NCBI RefSeq assembly: GCF_035046505.1
Contig: NC_089829.1
Coordinates: 9,139,396-9,203,395, forward strand
Direction of reading: 5' to 3'
DNA: 64,000 nucleotides
Source: Tiliqua scincoides
Lineage: Eukaryota > Chordata > Lepidosauria > Squamata > Scincidae
This document shows positions 34,376 through 43,340 of this stretch, piece after piece. Every line of letters begins with the position of its first letter. Within the stretch, counting starts at the first letter, position 1. The notes beneath the pieces are model-generated. The model searched no databases, was not told the DNA's origin, and saw nothing but the letters and a program-made list of their open reading frames with translations. Position numbers and translations under genes: made by a program.

Positions 34376-36261
34376 TATTGAAGGCTTTTCACCTATATTT
34401 TTTTCTCTTAACCCACAAATATAAGTGCTCATCAGTAGCTGTAAGCAGCTCCGACTCCAGCACAGTAAAAATATTTGAAGAGGCAAAATTAGTAGTTTCA
34501 GTTGTTGACTCATGCCAAGAAACAAAGTCATCCAGGCGAAGCTGTTTAGATGCTTTATTTGGAGATTCCTGGCCAGGGGAAGCTCTAGTTCTCTTCTTCT
34601 TCTTCCCCATTATGTTCTGCCTGAGGTTGCAGAGTAATTCGATGCAATCCTCAGTCTGTAGGACTTGAAGGTCAATAAAAACAGCAGAACCTTAATAAGG
34701 AATCCTTGCCGAGAAAAGATGTAAAAATTGTGGAGACCCACGTCCTAACGATTGTAAACTGGGGGAGAATTAAGACACTTTTCTATTGTGGAAATGTTAG
34801 CTGGCAGTCATCTTCCTCCAGAGCCTTGGATGCGAAATCATGAGGGGAACTCGGGCAGCAGCTGCTGACCATCTTGGGAGCCTTGTCCAAGACTGGGAAT
34901 GGTGGCACAAGCCCTTTGGCTCTTGCCCTTCGGCTCGTGCCAAAGGCTCGCACCTCTGGCAAGCCCTGCAATGAAAGAGTATACCTGCCAGGGAGGAGGA
35001 GGAGGAAGAGGAGGGAGAGGAGAGCAATCAGTCCCCCAGCAGGTCAGCAGGTTTGCAGGCTCCATCCCCAGCAGGCCAGTCCCACAGCTGAGCCTAATGG
35101 GCCCTTCCAGACACTGACTCTAGAGAGGCTGCCTCTGGCAAGCCCTGCAATGAAATAGTATACCTGAGGAGTCTCCAAGATGCTGCGTGAGATGACATGC
35201 TCAGCCACCAGTCTTTGCAATTAGCAATAGATTCCTGGCACTTTCCTGAGTGTTCCGTGCTTCACAGGTATTTTTTTTAATGTGGTCACAACAACACTCC
35301 TGGAAGGTGAATGTAAAATATACCCATACTGCAGATGAGGAAGACTGAGGCTGAGAGGAATGGCTTGTCTAATGCTGCCTTGTGACTGCATGACTCAAAG
35401 TGGAGACAGGCCGATCTGCGGCTTAGCCACCACAGGGATAAATATTGGTCTTAGTGGCCACTTGAGAGATCTCTCTTTCATGCTTTTAGGTATCATTTAG
35501 CACCTGAGCAGAAATATCCATCCCAGTTTGAGGAATGCCTGGCTGCCAGCGTACATTTTATGAAGAATGCGGAAAGGTACGGCGTGGATCCTGCTCACGT
35601 CATCATCAGCGGTGATAGTGTCGGAGGGAATTTTGCAGCCTCTGTTTGCCAGGCGTTAGTGAGCAGATCCGACCTCACCCCACCCTTTGCTCAGATTCTG
35701 ATTTACCCTGGTCTCCAGGCCATAGACTTCAATTTGCCTTCCTACCAACAAAACCGGGCAGTTCCTATCTTGTACCGGGAGCACGTGATTGGCTGTGCCT
35801 TGCAGTACCTGAACAAGGACTTGTCGGTGTTGGAGAGTGTCGTGCAGGGTTGCCATGTCCCCAGTGACATCAAACAGAGATTTGGGAAGTGGATCAACGC
35901 AGAGAATATCCCCAGTGAATTTAAGGTCAGAGGCTTCAAGCCCCATTTGACCACTTCCTTCTCGGAAGATGTCTATCAGGTGGTCAAGCAAGCCCTGGAC
36001 ACCAACTTCTCTCCACTGATGGCTGAAGAGGCCATTCTTTGCCGGCTCCCCAAGACTTGCATTGTAACCTGCGAGTATGATGTCCTGCGAGATGACGGCC
36101 TCCTCTATAAGAAGAGACTGGAGGACAACGGGGTGCCAGTCACTTGGTACCACATTGAGGACGGATTCCACGGGGTGATCAATCTCTTTGACGGCTTCTT
36201 GTCATTTCCTTCTGGAAAAAGGGGAATGGACAGAATTGTAACCTACCTAAAAAGTTTATAA
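25740..36261 (+). CDS. AADACL4-like: Gene B: AADACL4-like membrane serine hydrolase, 4 coding exons, 410 aa
   Basis: Exons 25740-25916, 28498-28717, 31483-31546 and 35490-36261 (177, 220, 64, 772 bp; phases 0, 1, 2) give 410 codons plus TAA. Features in order: N-terminal membrane anchor (about 5-30), IPPGVDQPLKLRFLH, GKILENLSICS, HGGGW at 123-127, YHLAPEQKYP, nucleophile elbow GDSVGG (Ser about 197), CEYDVLRDD (Asp about 351) and DGFHG (His about 381). By family it should be an ER-anchored carboxyl-ester/amide hydrolase. The usual Ala after the catalytic Ser is Val here. Exon 2 is one codon longer than in the other copies and exon 4 one codon shorter. The introns are the longest of the array (2.6, 2.8 and 3.9 kb). 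The frame stays open upstream of the chosen ATG, but the ATG at 25740 (A at -3, G at +4) matches the start of the paralogues. An ATTAAA lies about 10-15 bases after the stop. Confidence 0.94.
26314..26396. repeat. (GAAA)n microsatellite
   Basis: About 20 GAAA units in gene B intron 1. Confidence 0.95.
26457..26634. mobile_element. MITE family B with TTA duplication
   Basis: GGGTCCAATCCTATCC ... GGAATTGGGCCC, flanked by TTA on both sides. Confidence 0.85.
26640..26737 (+). mobile_element. SINE fragment with (TC)n
   Basis: CCAGGTTCAAATCCCTGCTC (B-box-like), TGATCTTGGGCCAGTC, then a pure (TC)n run at 26702-26737. Confidence 0.55.
27197..27617. mobile_element. MITE-like element, about 420 bp
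   Basis: Left GCACAATCCTACTGCTGG, right GGTTAAGATTGGGCTGT: ends similar to the Harbinger-like families. Internal sequence differs from families A, B and C. Confidence 0.4.
27755..27866 (-). mobile_element. CR1 LINE 3' end
   Basis: AGAAACATAAGAACAGCCCC, TGGATCAGGCCATAGGCCC, AGCTTCCTGTATCTCACAG. Confidence 0.75.
28026..28384. mobile_element. hAT MITE in gene B intron 1
   Basis: CAGTGGTTCTCACACATTTAG / CAGTTTGAGAAACACTG ends; perfect 8-bp duplication CTGTAGGC on both sides. It ends 113 bp before exon 2. Confidence 0.9.
28498..28717 (+). CDS. Gene B exon 2
   Basis: Acceptor CCCAAACAG, then GKILENLSICSEIQFIRY and, near the end, VVFFHGGGWMFGSL. Donor GTAAGG, phase 1. It has 73 complete codons, one more than in A, C and D. 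Confidence 0.93.
29329..29362. repeat. (GCCCT)n minisatellite
   Basis: About seven GCCCT units. Confidence 0.9.
29613..29935. mobile_element. hAT MITE
   Basis: CAGAGGTGTATCTAAG / GGATGTACCTCTG ends. Flanks CACGCAGG and CTTGTAGG agree at 5 of 8. Confidence 0.6.
30004..30182. mobile_element. MITE family B with TCA duplication
   Basis: GAGCCGAATCCCATCC ... GGATAGGATTGGGCCC, TCA on both sides. Confidence 0.8.
30215..30350 (-). mobile_element. CR1-type LINE fragment
   Basis: The minus-strand frame FLIARGVGQWNRLLREGVAS then FKQRLNRP resembles a CR1 ORF2 C-terminus. Confidence 0.55.
30946..31253. mobile_element. hAT MITE in gene B intron 2
   Basis: CAGTTGCGGACCTCCC / GGGGAGGTCCACCACTG ends; similar to 62363-62664. 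Flanks TTGAAAGA and TTTGAAGA. It ends about 230 bp before exon 3. Confidence 0.75.
31483..31546 (+). CDS. Gene B exon 3 (64 bp)
   Basis: Acceptor TTCTTTTTTCAG, donor GTAAGT. It encodes SYDHVCRHIAKESDSVLLSV with split codons at both ends, matching the paralogues in length and phase. Confidence 0.93.
31547..33110. other. Gene B intron 3, 5' part
   Basis: No repeat with clear ends was recognised, apart from a (GA)n run at about 32020-32051. Confidence 0.4.
32020..32051. repeat. (GA)n microsatellite
   Basis: About 15 GA units. Confidence 0.95.
33111..33166 (-). mobile_element. CR1 LINE 3' terminus (very short)
   Basis: GAACATAAGAACAGCCCC then ATCAGGCCATAGGCCCATC; only the last 55 bp or so of the element. 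Confidence 0.7.
33425..33566 (+). mobile_element. SINE fragment
   Basis: GGGTTCACATCCCCACTCAACC, then CTACCTCACAGGGTTGTCATG. A family A MITE joins its 3' side. Confidence 0.55.
33569..33660. mobile_element. MITE family A
   Basis: GGGCCAATCCTATGCATG ... TGTGGCTAGCATTGCAACC, preceded by TTAA. Confidence 0.7.
33990..34306 (-). mobile_element. CR1 LINE 3' fragment
   Basis: GAACATAAGAACATAAGAAG, ATCAGGCCAAAGGCCC. The minus-strand frame SLWNSLPQEVVTASCLDAFK belongs to the ORF2 C-terminus. Confidence 0.8.
34317..34377. repeat. (TAT)n microsatellite
   Basis: About 20 ATT units in gene B intron 3. Confidence 0.95.
34380..34800 (-). mobile_element. Possible LINE ORF1 5' segment
   Basis: A 73-codon minus-strand frame (34610-34389) starts MGKKKKRTRASPGQ and contains KQLRLDDFVSW. 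A lysine-rich start like this resembles LINE ORF1 proteins, but no diagnostic domain is present. Confidence 0.35.
34951..35166. repeat. 36-bp direct repeat, period about 180 bp
   Basis: CTCTGGCAAGCCCTGCAATG...AGTATACCTG occurs at about 34951-34986 and 35131-35166 with one or two differences, enclosing a GGA-rich stretch. This is a local tandem duplication. Confidence 0.75.
35490..36261 (+). CDS. Gene B exon 4
   Basis: Acceptor CTTTTAG at 35489, stop TAA at 36259-36261. It carries YHLAPEQKYP, GDSVGG, CEYDVLRDD and DGFHG, and ends VTYLKSL. Confidence 0.95.
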
Positions 36262-37160
36262 TATATCATTTGATTAAATTATATATTTGTTACTCCTGCA
36301 CTTAATAATTAACAACTGTCACCATAATTACTTTTATCTTTTTCAGAGTAGGGCAAGGACCTGTGCTAAGTCCCAACATCAACCTTCTTTGTTATGAACA
36401 AACCATTTTGGTAGAGGCCATATTGGAAAGGGTGCCAGGTCGTAGGTCCCGCTGCCCGAAAGAGATGCTTGCAAACATAGCTGACCTATAGTTGGGCTAG
36501 CAAGAACAATGGTCTGGCCAAGACCCACCCACCCACTGAGGCAGTGAGTCCCCTTTTCTGACCCTCCATGACTGGTCCTACTCACCCCTTGCATACCCTC
36601 TTGTCCCTAGCCACTGCTCCTCTGTGCGGCCCATTTTCATGAGGAAGTGTGTAGAGGAGAGAGTGGAGACCTACAGCATCTGTCAGCAGGACACTCTACT
36701 GTCCTCCCTCTTCTGCTCTCAGGCTCTTCTAAAAGCAGGAGCAGAAACGGGGGAGGAGGAACAGCAGCACCTGACATGGGGTCTGGTTAGTGGGAGTGAG
36801 CAGGGGCAGAGTTGGGCAACTACCATCTCCTGTCAATTGTCCCACCTCATCTGGTCTGGTTTTGGTTCTTGTTGATCTCCCACCACATATGCTGTTTTAT
36901 CTTGTTGGAAGGTAATGCGCTGCACTCATTGTCCTTGACTGTGAATTCAGAGTCAAGACAGTGATTGTTCTTTGTTCTAAATATCGATATTAGAATAACA
37001 AACATACAAAACTGGGTACAGATCAAATTCAGTGTCCTCCGCTGCAGGGTGTGAAATGATAAAACGAAATGCATGTTTACTTACCGTTCATGTGTGCCTA
37101 TTTACATGTGTGCATACTCGAGGCAGGCTAGCAGTTTTGTCCGCTAGAGGCCAAGGCAGA
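36262..37160. other. Downstream of gene B
   Basis: Presumed 3' UTR and intergenic sequence; no repeat recognised. Confidence 0.35.
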
Positions 37161-37162
37161 GT

Positions 37163-37925
37163 CCGGGGTAGCCCATGCTATCTGGTAAGCCCACAACTGG
37201 AGTACTGGGTCCAGTTCTGGTCGCCAATCTCAAAATGGATATAGTGGCACTGAAGGAGGTTCAGGTAAGAGTGATCAACATGATTAAAGGGCTGGGGCGC
37301 CTCCCTTACCAGGAAAGGCTACAGTGTTTGGGGCTGTTGTTTGGTATAGAAAAAGATACGGGGGACGTGATAGAGAAATATGATGCATGAGACAGACTGA
37401 GTGGATAGAAGGCTGTTCTTTTCCACCTCACACAACACTAGAACCAGGAGACATCCACTCAAATTGAGTGGTAGGACACAAAAAGAAATACAGGTGTTCG
37501 CCACTTAATGACAAGGATAAGTTCTCCTATCCCCGTTGTTATGCGATTAGGTTGTTAAGTGAATATTCCACCTAGTCTAGTGCCTTTGATGTGTAAACAG
37601 ACACTCCCTGCCAGACACATGCAGGCTGCACAGGCTACTAGAGATAGACTACCTCTTCTTTGCATTAAGAGACTCTCAGTTGTGTAAACAGACACTCTGC
37701 CGCAGGCTATGGGAGACACAATTTGGCTTTGGCCACTGTCATATATGTGATCCGTCATTACATGGTCCATTGTTAAGTGGCAGACACCTGTATTTATTTA
37801 TGCAGCACGAAATTGATCTGTAGAACTCCTTGCCACAGGGTATTGTGATGGCACTTGGCCTAGATGCTTTTAAAAGGGGATTAGACAGCCCAGCCTGCCA
37901 CTTTATCACCTCCTCCAGTCTGCTG
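37163..37925 (+). mobile_element. CR1 LINE ORF2 fragment, split by a Tigger-like element
   Basis: GGGTCCAGTTCTGGTCGCCA, GGGCGCCTCCCTTACCAGGA, then after the insertion AGAACTCCTTGCCACAGGG and GCTTTTAAAAGGGGATTAG. These are collinear CR1 ORF2 blocks interrupted at 37491-37790. Confidence 0.75.
37491..37790. mobile_element. Tc1/mariner (Tigger-like) MITE
   Basis: CAGGTGTTCGCCACTTAATGA / GTTAAGTGGCAGACACCTG ends, flanked by TA on each side. 300 bp, no transposase. Confidence 0.8.
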
Positions 37926-38309
37926 CCTGAGGGAAGGGGTTGAACGGACCTCATTGCTGGTCTGACCCTGGCAGAGGGTTTGAAACCTTTGTAGCCTGCA
38001 GTTATATATTTAAAAGGCATCCTCAGTAAGCAAAAATACTTTTAAAAAATCTCAAAACATTTTGGGCATAGAAGCAACAGAGGTGTTGAAAATTGTGTTA
38101 TCTATTTTACTAAGATATAAACCCATTGCCTTCAGGAAGTCTGAGGCTGTAATTCCATCTTACCAGAAGCAAACATCTCTTGCAATAACAATTTTGCAAT
38201 AAATCCCACACTGACTTTGCATTTTATTAGAGCTCCTCTTCCTCTTTCACCTGTGGTCTGGGTGCCAGCCTACTTCCTGCACATGAAACCATTTCACTTC
38301 CCTACTGCA

Positions 38310-38490
38310 AGGGTGGTTTCATTTTCCTCCTAAGCACTATGGGCTTATCACCTTCTTTACAACTAAAACCAACTCTGTGACCACAATGGGTTTGGGGGGT
38401 TCTGGGAAATGAAACTCCCACATGTCCATCCTGGTGTTTGCCAGTAAGATCTTTAAGGCCCAGCATGGGGTGGACCAGGGGGTGAACCCC
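38310..38490. repeat. Spacer module, copy 1 (after gene B)
   Basis: CTAAGCACTATGGGCTTATCA, CACAATGGGTTTGGGG and AAGATCTTTAAGGCCC are shared with 47370-47560 (after C) and 63545-63735 (after D). Confidence 0.75.
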
Positions 38491-38499
38491 TGCATGGGA

Positions 38500-40250
38500 A
38501 TTCCTGCATGGAGACCAGGAGGTGATCCCCTGCAGGAAGACCAGGTGGACCATTGGGGATCCCCTGCATGGGGACTCCTCAAAGTGTGCTCCTAGGAGCC
38601 CAGGGTCTCCCTACGCACCCCATATATGGCTGCTACCTGCTCAGTTTCAGTCCATGTTTTAGGTTCGGAAGGTACCAATAAAACTTTTTAAAGACTTCAT
38701 AATGTTATGGTAAAAAACCAAAAATACTTCCTAAGATTTAGGACAAAAGAGTCTTGTATAATCCAAGAATTCATGTACCTACATCCTAAAAATAAATAAA
38801 TCCAGAACCAAGTGTTGGAGTTGATGCAACTCCTTCTGCTGTCCAGAGGGGGCAGGATGCTGTCCAGAAGGGGTCAAGCTATGGCCTAGTGAATCTGACC
38901 TTTCTGCCTGTTCTCTCTGTGATCCTTGTGGGGTGTGGCCCTAACCCTTTATCCTTCCCTTCTCCTCTGAGCACTTCCTCTTGTCCTCTGACCACGGACC
39001 TGTTAAGATAGGGACACCAGGGCTCTGATGCCCAGGCCATCTTGAGCACAAGGCATGCAGGGCGAGGCAGCTCCAGGGCCTTGCTATCTCTAAGTAATAG
39101 CTGAACGTCTGATCCTAATCAGATACTGTAAATATACACTCAATGAAACTGTAAGTAAATAACTTCTATTTTGCAACTTTAACAAGCCATTGCCTCTTTG
39201 TCTTTTTGTATTGATTAGCAGTCAGCCGGGTGAGGGAGGTTCCCTGGGGTGATACCCAAAGGGGGGTCCGCTGCTTAAGCTATTCTGCTTCCCCCCAAAA
39301 GAGGAAACTATTTTTAATTTCCTCCAACACCAAGACACTCTACTGCTTAAAATTTAGCAACATCTTATCGGCATCCCAAACAGGTATACCAAAGTCTGGC
39401 CCATCCGTACAGCCAACTGAAGGGGTCGCCTCAGGTAGCAACTGTTTGCCCACTTGACTCCATTGCTGCTGCTTCTCCTTTTGTAGTCTGGAATGGAAAT
39501 GCAAGAGGGGGACAGAGAGGAAGTGTGGAGGGGAGGAGAGTACTGAGTTAGGACATTGGAAAGCAGAAGGAGCAGAGGCTGCCACATCTTCAGATAAGGA
39601 GGGCAGCATCTGGTATTCTGCTCATGCATCAGGAGGTCTTGGGCGGGTCAGATCACAAGTCTTATATTGCTTGTGTTTCTTTTGTGCACAGTGGGATTTT
39701 TTTTAAGTGTCCAGACAACTCTTCCAGCACCTTATGCAAGCTTCATTTGCATTTCCAATCAGAAATGCAAATAGGACTTACAAAGAAATATGAGATGGAA
39801 AAAATGCACGGGGGGGCAGGGCTTTCATCAGCATCAGTGCAGCATACATATCCATGGAAGCTGGACAGCATCCGTGAACGTGTAATGTCTGTACGGGGTC
39901 TAGGACTGGGTAGGCTTAGATCCAAATTCCTACTCCGCTGTAAAATTCACTGCAGTCACTTCTATGAGCACAGGGTTGTATTAAGATTAGAAGGAGCAAG
40001 CCTTGTCCACTGACCTGAGTTTTTTGGAGGGCAGTTGGGATAAACATTTGACTCTTGATGTTTCTGCTGATGGAATAAATATTTATTGATAACAGCGCGA
40101 TGAAGCAGGCCTTCGCGGAACCCAATTCATCCTCAGGGATGCCTGTTCTGGAAATTGGCCAGTTCTAGATTTCTCACAAACTAATCTAGAAGCAAAAACA
40201 TGGACAATGCATTAGGTTGCATTTCCCCACCTGGATTGCAATCCGTAAGA
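38500..40250. other. B-C spacer
   Basis: No gene. A stretch at about 38813-39220 has weak LTR-like character but was not accepted. Confidence 0.35.
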
Positions 40251-40251
40251 C

Positions 40252-40682
40252 CAGGGGTGTCCAAACTTTTTGGCAGGAGGGCCACATCATCTCTCTGACA
40301 CTGTGTCGGGGGCCGTGGAAAAAAGAATTAATTTACACTTCAAATTTACACAAATTTACATAAATGAATATATTAGAGATGGAACTTGAATGAATGAATG
40401 AAGGTCTTACAATTGCTCATGACCTATAAAAAGCCTTGCACAAAGCAAGGCCAGCCTTTCCTTCACTGCCACAGCTGCATCACAGATGTGAAACAGCAAG
40501 CAATGGAAGGAGCTCATGTGAGAGGGCAAACAGTTGCCCTCATGCTGAGAGTCATTGCACTGGGCCAGCACGGGCTCCAGCAAGTCTCCAGAGGCTCATT
40601 GGAGGCTGGGGGCTCCCTGCGGGCTGAATTGAAATCCCTAAGGGCTGCAAGTGGCCCCTGGGCTGGGATTTGGGCACCCCTT
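40252..40682. mobile_element. hAT element upstream of gene C
   Basis: CAGGGGTGTCCAAACTTTTTGG at left, GGATTTGGGCACCCCTTG at right. Same end family as 24810-25120. The flanks have no clear 8-bp match. It ends 400 bp before the gene C start. Confidence 0.65.
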
Positions 40683-41081
40683 GACATGCTTGAAAGCCTA
40701 AGGAAGTGTTTTTTTTTTTTTTTCCCCCCAGGCCTGATGTTTTCTATGAATCTGTTTAGCAGCTGTGAACACACAACTGGTCTGGAGCGAGTGCATGATT
40801 TTCACAGGGAACTTTTCCCCCTGCAACAGACAAGTCTAAAGGGGAAGGAAATTCTGTGCCAAACACACCCTTGTGTTTTGATCAAGAGCCACCTTGGCCT
40901 TCAGTCAAAGTAAGCAGCTGCATTTCCCCCCCCCTCCCCAAGACTTTAGGGAGGAGATCAGAGAAGTTTTTTTCTCCTACTGGCTGCTGGGATTTCCCGA
41001 CAACATGAGAAGCAGGAAATAAAACCAGAAGAGGTTTTATTTCTTTAGTGTTTCAAAGACACGGCCTGATTCTCCACCCAA

Positions 41082-41258
41082 ATGGAATTTCTTTATGCAT
41101 TCCTGATTTTAATCCTAGCTGCTTTCATCGCATTTGTGATTTTGCTGGTTGTGGGAAGCATTTATTTCGATGCCACCAACTCAGAGATTCCTCCTGGAGT
41201 GGAACAGCCAGCAAAGCTCCGAATCTTTCATGCCATGATTGTTGGCACAGCTGTCCTG
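41082..41258 (+). CDS. Gene C exon 1
   Basis: 59 codons from ATG 41082; signal-anchor, then NSEIPPGVEQPAKLRIFH. Donor GTGAGT, phase 0. Base +4 is G; the -3 position is a weaker C. Confidence 0.93.
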
Positions 41259-43277
41259 GTGAGTTGATTAGCGGGGGGGGGGGGGAGGGTGATGGAGGGG
41301 GATGGGATAGTTAAACCAAGTTGAAAGGAGACTGATAGGAGCCTTTTTAACTGGGCAGATTTAACTCTTATGCCATCCGGGACTTTCCAAAGTGACCTTT
41401 GGACATGGGGACACCAAGTCGCCTGTGATCCGGAGCTGCTTTTGTTTGGTGCACTCGCTCCATACAGGAGGTTTGCACAGTGCTGTCATTGTCCATCTCC
41501 TTTTTGCTTGCATAGTTGCATGAATCAAAGGCAAAAGCATGGCATTTTCGGAGGGCAGAACGGCAATGCTTTCACATATACCTTGTGCAGTTGTTTCTGG
41601 TGCCCCAAAAGCAAAAGTCAATGACAGAAGCAGGAGGTGAAAAAGTGGGTACGTCAAATGCTTGTGGGATCAGGCAGGCCTTTACACCTAAGGCCGTTAT
41701 AAGTGGACATTGTACATGGGGCCAGAACTTGCTAGAATTATCATCTGAATGTGATTCCAGCTCAGTAAAAACATTTTGCATTCCACTCTTTTGGAACACA
41801 CAACATTCGCTGTCCATCTCTCTTTTCTTGGGGGGACGGGGACAGGACAAGCATGTGTCTCCTTCTAGAAAGGGAGGTGTTCTGGGGAGGCAAACGGAAA
41901 GTGTCTCTCCCTTGGCCCCTCTCTTATTTAATCATCAGATCTTTTAGACCTGCACTGCTCCCAGGCAGAAAACATGCTGGCTTGGGTCAGGCTCATCATG
42001 GTCAGTTGGTGCGCTCCTGTGCCTTCCTTCTATGCACATATGTGCACACTGATTCCAGGAGTGCTGTTGCTGTTGCTGCTGAGTTTCACTACCAGAGCTA
42101 GGTGTGCCTGCAGGAGGAAGGGCCTGAGGGCCACAGCAGTTGCAGGGCTGGATCGGAGCCTCTTACAGGCCAGATGCAGGAATTGAACCTCAATCTATGC
42201 ACCTCTGGTCTATAGCATGTGTCCCCACAACGTGCTATATCTGTTGTGAACAGAACACTGACTTGCCTGAGCTAAGAACCCTGTCTAGTAGTGCTATGGA
42301 TCTGTTGCCCGGCGCTGTTTATAGACCTGTGTGTACATTTCCTTACCTGAACAAAGTCATACAACACCTGCACATTTGCTATGGGAACATGTGCTTGCGC
42401 AGCAGGCAGGTCAGGTCAAGGAGTTTGTGTGCTCAGGGCGAAGTAAGCAGGTAGGAAAATGGCTCTATATGAAAATACAGCAAGTCCTCACTTAAAGTTG
42501 TCGATAGGTTCTTGGAAACTGCCGTTTTAAGTGAAAAGACTTATAATGATGCCAATTTTACCGTAAGCTAATTGATATACTAATTGAGACACATAAACAA
42601 GAGTTGTTCCTGGTCACAAAACATCACCAAATATCTAAATAAGGACCCAAAACACTTCTCATATTAAACATTGAAATAAATGTGAGCTTTCCAGGTCGGA
42701 GAAACCCACAAAAACATACAGACTCCATACAGACAGTGGCCCAGGCCAGGAATCCATTTTTTTTCCCCTCATCATCTTTATGAAGAACTGACTTAAATCA
42801 AAACAACTATGAGTGAGGAGTTGCTGTACTTCAAAATCTGGATTCAGGTTTAGAGGTGTACATACATCACACCTCCAGAAAAGCAATTCTGCAGATTTCA
42901 GGAAAGGTTTGACCATCTCAAGACTTTGAGCCTCTGTCTATAGAAAGATGCAGCAACAGAAATTTGAACAGGCTATTTGGGTAAAACTCGATAGATATGT
43001 AGGCTTACTGAGGCCCCGATCCTATCAAATTTTCCAGTACTGGCGCAGCCATGCCAGTGGGGTGTGCACTGCATCCTGTGATGTGGAGGCAGTCCCAGAG
43101 GCCTCCTTAAAGTATGGGAACATTTGTTCCCTTACCTTGAGGTTGCAGTGCAGCTACACTGGAGCTGGAAAATTGGATAGGACTGGCCATAAGTCTGCAA
43201 TCCTATAGGTACTTTTCTGGGAGTAAACCCAGTTGAACACAATGCAAACTTAGTAGACGTGCATAGGATTGTGTTGT

Positions 43278-43340
<63 letters not shown>

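Noticed and set aside
38813-39220. Possible solo LTR (TGTTGGAG start, AATAA-like signal near 39160)
   Set aside because: No convincing inverted TG...CA ends or target duplication could be fixed, and no related copy in the window.
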